This document shows positions 57,208-64,000 of a stretch of DNA of 64,000 nt, piece after piece. The notes under the pieces were generated by a model. That model was not told the DNA's origin. It saw only the letters and a list, made by a program, of their open reading frames with translations, and made no database searches. The translations under genes and the position numbers were made by a program. The DNA is taken from contig NZ_CP073105.1 in the NCBI RefSeq assembly GCF_018138085.1, forward strand, positions 2,604,001 through 2,668,000, read 5' to 3'. The stretch comes from Stutzerimonas stutzeri. Its GTDB lineage: Bacteria > Pseudomonadota > Gammaproteobacteria > Pseudomonadales > Pseudomonadaceae. Numbering within the stretch: the stretch's first letter is position 1; each line of letters opens with the position of its first letter.

Positions 57208-58515
57208 TCAGCGTGAAGCGGGCAACACCCTGCCGCGACACTCGCCAAAGCCGATCGATGCGTAGCCCTCACGCTGACAGCGCGCCTTGAAGATGATCTC
57301 GTCGCCGTCTTCGAGGAAGGTCCGGGTTTCGCCACTCGCCAGTTCCAGCGCCTGCTTGCCGCCCGCGGTTATCTCCAGCAGGCTGCCGCAGCTATCGGTG
57401 GTCACGCCGGACAGCGTGCCCGAGCCGAACAGGTCGCCCGGTTGCAGACTGCAGCCATTGACGCTGTGGTGAGCGACCATCTGGGCCACGGTCCAATACA
57501 TGTTGCGCGTGCTGCTCAAGGTAATGCGTTGCGCTGGCAACCCCTTGTCGCGCATCGCCTGGGTCTGTAGCAGCACCTCCAGTTCGATATCCAGCGCGCC
57601 CTGCTGCTGATCTCGTTCGTCGAATAGATAAGGCAGCGGTTGCGGGTCGCCTTCGGGACGCGTGGGCTGCGCGCTGCGGAAGGGTTCCAGGGCTTCGGGC
57701 GTCACCACCCAGGGCGAAACGCTGGTGGCGAAACTCTTGGAAAGAAACGGTCCCAACGGCTGATATTCCCAGGCCTGCAGATCGCGCGCAGACCAGTCGT
57801 TGAGCAGACAGAAACCGGCGACGTGCACGCCCGCCTCGCTGATCGGAATGGCCTCGCCACGGGCATTGCCTTCACCGATCCAGATGCCCAGCTCCAGCTC
57901 ATGGTCCAGACGCTTGCTCGGACCGAAGCTCGGCTCGGTGGCACCGGGCGGCAGGGTCTGGCCATTGGGTCGTTTGACCGTCGCGCCGGAGACATCGATC
58001 GTCGATGCGCGACCGTGGTAGCCGATGGGTACGTACTTGTAGTTCGGCAGCAAGGGATTGTCCGGACGGAACAGTTTGCCGACGTTGTTGGCGTGGTGAA
58101 TGCCCACATAGAAATCGGTGTAGTCGCCGACTTTGGCCGGCAGGTGCATCCGGCACTGGCTCATCGGCTGCAACAGGGTCTCGCCCATGCCTTGCAGGCG
58201 CTCGCGCTGCTCGCTGCTCTCGATGAGCAAGCCTTGCAGGGCCTCGCGCAACGCCTTGCGTGCCGATGCGCCCAGCGCAAAGAACGCGTTGAGGCTGCTG
58301 GCACTGGCGGCCTTTGCGGCTTCGGCCGCGCGCCCTTCGAACAGACCGGCCTCGCAGGCCACGCTCAGGTCGAAAATGTAGTCACCGATCGCAACGCCGC
58401 CGCGTGGCTGCTCGCCGTCCCGGCTGAAGACCCCCAGCGGCAGGTTGGCAAGGGAGAAATCCGAATGCCCGTTGGCCGATTCGACCCAGCTGCATGGTTG
58501 TGTCTGTGCGCTCAT
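57208..58515 (-). CDS. fahA: Fumarylacetoacetase
   Basis: Last enzyme of tyrosine/phenylalanine breakdown by way of homogentisate: fumarylacetoacetate to fumarate and acetoacetate. 435 residues. Signature segments are DFYVGIHHANNVGKLFRPDN, YKYVPIGYHGRASTIDVSG, ELELGIWIGEGN, LLNDWSARDLQAWEYQPLGP and NGCSLQPGDLFGSGTLSG. The ATG at 58515 follows the hmgA stop by one base. The maleylacetoacetate isomerase gene (maiA) that usually follows is absent; the next gene is convergent. Confidence 0.96.
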   Translation of the reverse strand: MSAQTQPCSWVESANGHSDFSLANLPLGVFSRDGEQPRGGVAIGDYIFDLSVACEAGLFEGRAAEAAKAASASSLNAFFALGASARKALREALQGLLIESSEQRERLQGMGETLLQPMSQCRMHLPAKVGDYTDFYVGIHHANNVGKLFRPDNPLLPNYKYVPIGYHGRASTIDVSGATVKRPNGQTLPPGATEPSFGPSKRLDHELELGIWIGEGNARGEAIPISEAGVHVAGFCLLNDWSARDLQAWEYQPLGPFLSKSFATSVSPWVVTPEALEPFRSAQPTRPEGDPQPLPYLFDERDQQQGALDIELEVLLQTQAMRDKGLPAQRITLSSTRNMYWTVAQMVAHHSVNGCSLQPGDLFGSGTLSGVTTDSCGSLLEITAGGKQALELASGETRTFLEDGDEIIFKARCQREGYASIGFGECRGRVLPASR

Positions 58516-58516
58516 G

Positions 58517-59821
58517 TCAGTTCCCATTCTTGTCGAAAGTCTTGGTCAGGCCCGCCCAGCAGCTGTCGTAGTCATCCTGCAACAGCGGGCTTTCCAGCGC
58601 CTGACGTGTTGGCCGAAGCACCTGGCCGGTTTCGAACATGAAAGCCATGGTGTTCTCGATCTTGTGCGGTTTGAGTTCGGCATTGATCGCCTGTTCAGTG
58701 GACACGTGATCCGGCCCGTGAGCGCTCATGCAGTTATGCAGCGAGGCGCCACCCGGCGAGAATCCATCGGCCTTGGCGTCGTAGGCGCCGGCGATCAGCC
58801 CCATGAATTCGTTCATCAGGTTGCGATGGAACCACGGCGGCCGGAAGGTGTTTTCCGCCACCATCCAGCGCGGCGGGAAGATGACGAAATCGATGTTGGC
58901 CATCCCGTGGATGGCACTGGGCGAAGTCAGCACCGTGAAGATGGATGGGTCCGGGTGGTCGAAGCTGACCGTGCCGATGGTGTTGAAACGGCGCAGGTCA
59001 TATTTGTAGGGCACGTTGTTGCCATGCCAGGCGACCACGTCCAGCGGCGAGTGATCGAGCTCGGTAGCCCAGAGTTCACCGAGAAATTTCTGTACCAGCT
59101 GCACCGGTTCGTCGCGTTCCTCGAACTGCGCGACGGGCGCGAGGAAATCCCGCGGATTGGCCAGCCCGTTGCTGCCAATCGGCCCCAGATCCGGCAGCCG
59201 CAAGGCGCAACCGTGGTTCTCACAGACGTAGCCACTGGCACTGGCTTCCAGCAGCTCGACGCGGAACTTCATGCCGCGCGGGACTACCGCGATCTCCAGC
59301 GGCGCCACGTCCAGCACGCCCAGTTCGGTGACCAGCCTCAGCGTGCCCTGCTGCGGGACGATCAGCAGCTCGCCATCGGCATTGAAGAACACCCGCTCCA
59401 TCGACTGGTTGGCCGCATAGCGGTAAATGCTCGCGCCCGTCGGCTGGTTCGGTTCGCCGTTTGCGGCGACGCACATAAGGCCGTCGATGAAGTCGGTCGC
59501 GCCATCGGGCAGCGGCGCAGGATTCCAACGCAGGCGGTTAGGCGTGACCGCGCCCAGAGCCGCATTCAGCTGGCGTTCCAGTCGCTGGTATTTACCGTGA
59601 TTGGCCGAAGGACGGATGCGGTACAGCCATGTCCGCCGCGCCTCGCTACGCGGAACGGTAAAAGCGGTACCCGAAAGCAGCTCGGTGTAGAGCCCGTACG
59701 GCACCTTCTGTGGCGAGTTCTGCCCTACCGGCAACGCGCCGGGCAACGCCTCGCTGCTGAACTCGTTACCGAAACCGGACTGGTATCGATGAGCCTGTGG
59801 GTCTTGTTCTTGGATAGGCAT
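58517..59821 (-). CDS. hmgA: Homogentisate 1,2-dioxygenase
   Basis: 434-residue Fe(II) ring-cleavage dioxygenase converting homogentisate to maleylacetoacetate. Typical segments are [20 protein letters not shown] at the N-terminus, the central [20 protein letters not shown] and C-terminal iron-site region [20 protein letters not shown] with [14 protein letters not shown]. First gene of the hmgA-fahA unit, reading away from the IclR gene; a 23-bp palindrome lies 13 bp before its ATG. Confidence 0.97.
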   Translation of the reverse strand: MPIQEQDPQAHRYQSGFGNEFSSEALPGALPVGQNSPQKVPYGLYTELLSGTAFTVPRSEARRTWLYRIRPSANHGKYQRLERQLNAALGAVTPNRLRWNPAPLPDGATDFIDGLMCVAANGEPNQPTGASIYRYAANQSMERVFFNADGELLIVPQQGTLRLVTELGVLDVAPLEIAVVPRGMKFRVELLEASASGYVCENHGCALRLPDLGPIGSNGLANPRDFLAPVAQFEERDEPVQLVQKFLGELWATELDHSPLDVVAWHGNNVPYKYDLRRFNTIGTVSFDHPDPSIFTVLTSPSAIHGMANIDFVIFPPRWMVAENTFRPPWFHRNLMNEFMGLIAGAYDAKADGFSPGGASLHNCMSAHGPDHVSTEQAINAELKPHKIENTMAFMFETGQVLRPTRQALESPLLQDDYDSCWAGLTKTFDKNGN

Positions 59822-59834
59822 GGCGATCTCTCGA

Positions 59835-59857
59835 TTTGCGTAATCGGTTTACGCAAA
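59835..59857. promoter_or_regulatory. Palindromic operator between hmgA and the IclR regulator
   Basis: TTTGCGTAA and TTACGCAAA are perfect 9-bp arms around TCGGT. This placement in the divergent hmgA/IclR region matches the HmgR repressor site known from P. putida in role and palindromic form. Confidence 0.75.
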
Positions 59858-59924
59858 AAGTAATTTGAAGTCCTCCCATCGTCAAGCTATAAACAGCGCC
59901 TTTATCAGGCAGGCAGTCGAGCTC

Positions 59925-60704
59925 ATGGCAGATAGCAACGCGCAACCAGCGCCACGGCGGCAGAAAGTGCAGGCTGCCGAAGTGGGAACGGACATCCTCA
60001 CGGCGTTGGCCGAACTGGCGCCGGCGACTTCGCTGTCGCGTCTGGCCGAGCACGTCGGCATGCCGGCCAGCAAGGTTCATCGGTATCTGCAAGCCTTGAT
60101 GGCGAGCGGTTTTGCCGAACAGGATCCACTGACCAATCATTACGGGCTGGGCCGCGCCGCGTTGTTCGTCGGGCTGGCAGCGCTCGGTCGGCTGGACGTG
60201 GTCAAACTGGCCACCCCTCATCTGGTACAACTGCGCGACGAACTCAACGAGACCTGCTTTCTCGCGGTGTGGGGTAACCGGGGCCCAGCGGTGGTGCATG
60301 TCGAACAAGCGGTGCGCGCGGTCACCCTCATCACCCAGGTGGGCTCGGTGCTGCCATTGCTCGGGTCGTCCACGGGCCTGGTATTCAACGCCTTCATGCC
60401 GAACGCCGAAACCGCCGAGCTGCGCGAAGCGGAAATGAAGCTGCCCTCCGCCCCCTCCTCCGAGGCGCTGCTCGCGACGATGAACGAGCTGCGGCGCACG
60501 CATGTCCAGCACGTGCACGGCCTGCTGATGGCCGGCGTCAACGCGCTGTCCGCGCCGCTGTTCAGCCATGGCCAGCGGCTGGCAGGCGTCATCACCGTCG
60601 TCGGCGCGGAGCCCGGTTTCGTGGTCGAGCCAGGCGGTCGCGAAGCGCAGCGACTGCTGCAGGTCGCCGGGGAAATCAGCGCTCGGATGGGCGCTGATGT
60701 TTAG
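59925..60704 (+). CDS. hmgR: IclR-family regulator of the homogentisate pathway
   Basis: 259 residues: N-terminal HTH (ATSLSRLAEHVGMPASKVHR, residues about 34-53) and the IclR effector domain (RDELNETCFLAVWGNRGPAV, GSSTGLVFNAFMP). In P. putida HmgR represses hmgABC until homogentisate binds. Here it is divergent from hmgA across the palindromic operator. The ATG at 59925 is preferred; an upstream TTG is in frame but would put 20 residues without homology before the domain. Confidence 0.87.
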   Translation: MADSNAQPAPRRQKVQAAEVGTDILTALAELAPATSLSRLAEHVGMPASKVHRYLQALMASGFAEQDPLTNHYGLGRAALFVGLAALGRLDVVKLATPHLVQLRDELNETCFLAVWGNRGPAVVHVEQAVRAVTLITQVGSVLPLLGSSTGLVFNAFMPNAETAELREAEMKLPSAPSSEALLATMNELRRTHVQHVHGLLMAGVNALSAPLFSHGQRLAGVITVVGAEPGFVVEPGGREAQRLLQVAGEISARMGADV

Positions 60705-60967
60705 ACGGATCTGGCACAGCGTGATCAAGCAACAGCGTGACGAGCGCGGCGTGTGGCAAGCCTGATTGCCATGGCTGCGCCCGGAGCTGGCCGCCTGCGC
60801 CTATGGACTCTGTAGCCGCCTTTTTCCGAACGGCCCGTTGGCGGCTATTTCTTCCCTGGCCTTTTCTCAGCGGTCCTTCATTGATCCGTGCAGGTGCGAC
60901 AATCTGACCTGACAGTCACATATCGATTGCGTTGCAAAATTGCGGCTGGAATTTTGGAACCCATCGA

Positions 60968-62233
60968 ATGGCCAAGCGCTCGGTCTCGCCACAACAGCCT
61001 CACCCTATCAATGGCGGGGATCTCAGACCGGGCTCTGTTTCCTATGTTCTGGTCGCCTACAGCGAACCCTGGCGAGCGGACCAGATGGCCCAGCTGATCG
61101 AAAACCTGGCGCCCAGAACCCGGGTCATCCAGGTGCATGACGGCCATTCGGCGCTGACCGCCTGCCGACGGCAAACGCCCGGCCTGTTGATCGCCGACGG
61201 CGAACTGGACGAGCTGGATGGGTTCTCGCTACTGGCCCAACTACGCCAAGCCACCTCTACCCGCCTGCTGCCGTGCATATTGATCAGCCAACGGCTGGAT
61301 GCCCATAGCGTAAGGGCCGCCCGCCCGCTACGGCCCCACGCCTATCTGGGCAAGCCCTGCAACCTCGACGAACTGCAGCGGCGCCTGCTGACACTGTTGC
61401 CGCGAGCGACGCGAGGCCTGCATACACAGGCGGATACACCGGGTCCCGACCTGGACGCGTTCCTCGAGCGCATGCGCAACAACAACCGCGGCGCCCCAAT
61501 GCTCGAAGCGGTCCAGATCGCGATTCAGGAATGCCTGAGTGCCGACGACAGGGATCTGGGCGTTATCGAGGCGCAGCTCTCGAAAGATCAACAGGTCACC
61601 GCGCGGCTGATTCAACTCGCTAACAGCGCCGCGCAGCATCAGGCCAGCATCTGCCAGTCGCTGTCCCAGGCATTGCCGAGGCTCGGCCTCAAGCGTGCAC
61701 TCAATCTGGTCCTGGCCATGGCACTGCAGCACAGCGCCATCCTTGGCGACGAACGTCTGTCGCGCCGGGCCGCCACCATCTGCGCGGAGGCCCAACGCGC
61801 GGCGCAGTTAGCCGAGTGGCTCGCGCGCAAGGCCAGGCTCGACGTCGAGCTCTGCTATACCGCAGGGCTGCTGCACAACATTGGAGAGCTTGCGCTGCTA
61901 CGAACGTTGCAGGATTGGCTCGACAGCGGTGAAGCGCTCGACGAAGAGCGGATCGAGTCGGTGCCCAGCGGGTATGCCGCCGGTTTCGGATCGGCCTTGC
62001 GCTCGCGGTGGGCGCTCCCGCTTCAGTTGCGCCAGGCGACCAGCGCCTTCTACGGGCTAGGCGCCGATGTATTCAGCCGCGAAGCGCTGGTGCTGAACCT
62101 GGCCGGAACCTTGATGCGCCTGCCGCCGGATCGCACCCCGGATAGCCTGCGTGACGAACGTACCGTGAGGCTGCTTCGGCTGGATGCAGCGATCCTCGAC
62201 GAAGTCGCTAACGCGGTGCCAGCGGCAGGTTGA
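60968..62233 (+). CDS. HDOD-domain protein with a degenerate N-terminal receiver domain
   Basis: 421 residues. Residues about 25-150 resemble a response-regulator receiver (YVLVAYSEPWRADQMAQLIE, LIADGELDELDGFSLLAQLR, LGKPCNLDELQRRL): the phosphoacceptor-like Asp and the late Lys are there, but the early acidic pair is replaced by AYSEP. The C-terminal HDOD domain spans about residues 185-400 (LSKDQQVTARLIQLANSA, YTAGLLHNIGELALLRTL). HDOD proteins are regulatory, often linked to c-di-GMP signalling or motility; role here unknown. The diguanylate cyclase gene converges with it. Confidence 0.83.
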   Translation: MAKRSVSPQQPHPINGGDLRPGSVSYVLVAYSEPWRADQMAQLIENLAPRTRVIQVHDGHSALTACRRQTPGLLIADGELDELDGFSLLAQLRQATSTRLLPCILISQRLDAHSVRAARPLRPHAYLGKPCNLDELQRRLLTLLPRATRGLHTQADTPGPDLDAFLERMRNNNRGAPMLEAVQIAIQECLSADDRDLGVIEAQLSKDQQVTARLIQLANSAAQHQASICQSLSQALPRLGLKRALNLVLAMALQHSAILGDERLSRRAATICAEAQRAAQLAEWLARKARLDVELCYTAGLLHNIGELALLRTLQDWLDSGEALDEERIESVPSGYAAGFGSALRSRWALPLQLRQATSAFYGLGADVFSREALVLNLAGTLMRLPPDRTPDSLRDERTVRLLRLDAAILDEVANAVPAAG

Positions 62234-62273
62234 TACCTCGCGCCAGTCGCGTTGCGCCCAATGCCATGCGTGG

Positions 62274-64000
62274 TCAGGTACGCGCCTCGACCTGTCCGGC
62301 CTGGATGTCGCTTGCAGCGACCACACGATTCCTTCCACGCTGCTTGGCTGCGTACAGCGCCTTGTCGGCCTTGTTGTAAAAGGCAGCAAAGTCTTCGCCG
62401 GCTGCAAGCTGCGCGACGCCCAGGCTCGCGGTGATGGTCACCGTGAGCTCTCCCGACGAGACAGCGCCTTGCGCAATGGAATGCCTAAGCCGCTCGGCAA
62501 TCTCCATCGCGTCCGCTTCGGTTGCGCGTGGCATCAATACCGCGAACTCCTCGCCGCCCAGGCGGGCCAACACGTCGCCGGCACGAAGTGCGCGCTGGCA
62601 GGATCGAGCCACCATCCGCAGCGTCTCATCACCCATCGGATGGCCGTAGTGGTCGTTGATGCGCTTGAAGTAATCCAGGTCGATCAGCGCCAGCGACAAC
62701 GGCTGACCATGGCGAGCCAAGTTGCTGATCTCGACACCAACCGCCTCGGTGAAGAATCCCCGGCTTTTGGCGCCAGTGAGGAAATCGGAGGTGGCCAGCC
62801 GCTCGAGCTCGCGTCGCGTCAGGTCTTCGCCGATCATGCTGCCGATCAGCCGTGCCACCAGCCTTATGAGCTCGCCATCCCTGCGGCTCGTGTCGTCCCA
62901 TGCGGGCGTGTTGAAGACGAAGCCAACCGCACCATGGCGCGACCCGCCGATCACCACCGGAACGGCTGAAACGGCATAGTCCGTGTCATGCATGTACAAC
63001 TGCGAAATCGACACGAACGAGCGCAACTCCACGGCGGTCGCATCGTGCTGGGCTTCGTGCAGGGCCGCAGCGAACAGCTCGCTCAGTTGGCTCCGGTCCA
63101 GCCTGGCGCCTGTGGTCGGCGATGCGCTGCAATGGCTCACGCTCCAGCCGTCGGCCTCCAGGCCGGCATACAGCGCATAGTCAGCCGCCAGATACTCCCG
63201 GCTCAAGGTCAAAGCAGCGTCGATTCGCTCGTTGAGCGAAGCCGGTTTCACTGCGATGTCGTTCAGCGTGCGCAGCCCTTGAATAAGCGCCAACAAGCGA
63301 TTGCGGAAATCGAACTGCAAGGAAATCGATCGAGCCAGCAACCCGGCGCCGAGCATGACCAGGAGCGAGATGCCAGCAGACCATCCCTTATACCGCTCCC
63401 AGCGCTGGTGGTGCTCGGCGAAGACATCCTCGACATCGAGGGCGACTACGACTGATTGTGACAGCGCCGCCAGGCGCCGGTAGACGTAGATCTTGGGCCG
63501 GCCGTCTATCGGGCTGAGCGCCTGGAAGCTGCCGTTGGGGCGCGAGCCTGGCTGCACGAACGGCAAGCTGGCCGGAAGGGTGACGCCGATCGCGTCCGAT
63601 TCTGCCACTTGCCCGCTTCCGCGCGCTCTCAGGACGCCATCCGTTCCGACCAGCATGATGGCGCTGTGCTCGCCCAAGTGCACGCCATCGAAAAATCGCG
63701 AAAAATAGGCCGGGGCCAGCGATATGACCAGTACCCCGACCAACGTCTGGCCGTCCCTGATAGGTCGCGTGACCTGAATGGTATGCCGCCCGGATACGCG
63801 ACCGGTCACCGGTTTGCTGATATGCAAGGTGTCCTGTGTCGACGCGCGGTGCACTTTGAAGTGTTCGCGGTCGGACAGATCGATCGCCTCGGTCGTCGGC
63901 CCCAGGCTGGAGTATCGCAACAGGCCGTCCGCGCCGATCACAGCGACCTGCATGAGCAGGTCGTTGTAGAACGCACTCTGCAGCGCTCGTACGCGTTCGT
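62274..64000 (-). CDS. Sensor diguanylate cyclase (dCache-like sensor, GGDEF), 5' end outside the window
   Basis: Membrane sensor that makes cyclic di-GMP. The frame is open to the window end, so the N-terminus, including the first membrane helix, is missing. Visible order: periplasmic Cache-type sensor (MQVAVIGADGLLRYSSLGPT, EHFKVHRAST, HISKPVTGRVSG), a membrane helix (GWSAGISLLVMLGAGLLARS), a GAF-like domain (about 200 residues), and a C-terminal GGDEF domain with the active motif GGEEF (LARLGGEEFAVLMPRA) preceded by DLDYFKRINDHYGHPMGDE. It should be active as a cyclase. It converges on the HDOD gene. Confidence 0.93.
   Translation of the reverse strand, partial: ERVRALQSAFYNDLLMQVAVIGADGLLRYSSLGPTTEAIDLSDREHFKVHRASTQDTLHISKPVTGRVSGRHTIQVTRPIRDGQTLVGVLVISLAPAYFSRFFDGVHLGEHSAIMLVGTDGVLRARGSGQVAESDAIGVTLPASLPFVQPGSRPNGSFQALSPIDGRPKIYVYRRLAALSQSVVVALDVEDVFAEHHQRWERYKGWSAGISLLVMLGAGLLARSISLQFDFRNRLLALIQGLRTLNDIAVKPASLNERIDAALTLSREYLAADYALYAGLEADGWSVSHCSASPTTGARLDRSQLSELFAAALHEAQHDATAVELRSFVSISQLYMHDTDYAVSAVPVVIGGSRHGAVGFVFNTPAWDDTSRRDGELIRLVARLIGSMIGEDLTRRELERLATSDFLTGAKSRGFFTEAVGVEISNLARHGQPLSLALIDLDYFKRINDHYGHPMGDETLRMVARSCQRALRAGDVLARLGGEEFAVLMPRATEADAMEIAERLRHSIAQGAVSSGELTVTITASLGVAQLAAGEDFAAFYNKADKALYAAKQRGRNRVVAASDIQAGQVEART

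Overview
This is a GC-rich, densely coded stretch of a Pseudomonadaceae chromosome, probably Pseudomonas or Stutzerimonas. Evidence is the gene content (liu leucine pathway, pca beta-ketoadipate genes, hmgA/fahA, dhcAB-atoB-atoE like the PA1998-PA2002 block of P. aeruginosa, an OprD-family porin) and the dispersed hairpin repeats typical of pseudomonads. I saw no tRNA, rRNA, IS element, prophage or CRISPR array.

Layout. 1-9443: leucine/isovalerate operon (liuA partial, liuB, liuC, liuD, liuE), a 3-oxoacid CoA-transferase pair, and a LiuR-type MerR regulator at the 3' end instead of its usual 5' place. The spacers are packed with hairpin repeats, and the liuC-liuD gap holds a 227-bp tandem duplication of the liuD 5' end. 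9715-16974: M42 peptidase, a TRAP transporter, a sigma-54 activator (HbcR-like by context) and 3-hydroxybutyrate dehydrogenase. 17656-20169: KGG-repeat stress protein, DUF2795 protein, phosphoglucomutase. 20579-33418: accessory stretch of alpha/beta hydrolases, an AMP-forming ligase, RidA, exporters, a quinone reductase and five LysR/AraC regulators. 33415-38854: CPA1 antiporter, exported tannase-family esterase, OprD-family porin. 38921-43988: pcaD, pcaF, pcaJ, pcaI, pcaR. 44283-51838: hybrid histidine kinase, LysR, dhcA-dhcB-atoB-atoE. 52300-57088: four-gene MBOAT / FkbH-like / acyl carrier protein / SGNH-like operon. 57208-60704: fahA, hmgA and an IclR regulator. 60968-64000: HDOD protein and a diguanylate cyclase cut by the window end.

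How it works together. Leucine breakdown ends in acetoacetate plus acetyl-CoA, 3-hydroxybutyrate gives acetoacetate, homogentisate gives fumarate plus acetoacetate, and protocatechuate-type aromatics give succinyl-CoA plus acetyl-CoA. Three family I CoA-transferases and two thiolases handle the products.

Two results stand out. (1) An 18-bp dyad, TGTCC-N8-GGACA, recurs in front of four GG-N10-GC (sigma-54 type) promoters: TRAP transporter, bdhA, exported esterase and porin. The only sigma-54 activator in the window lies between the first two. I read this as one regulon for scavenging 3-hydroxybutyrate or its esters/oligomers. (2) The MBOAT-FkbH-ACP-SGNH operon has the logic of the dlt D-alanylation operon, but with a glyceryl-loading FkbH enzyme in place of the adenylating enzyme. 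It may add a glyceryl-type group to an envelope glycan.
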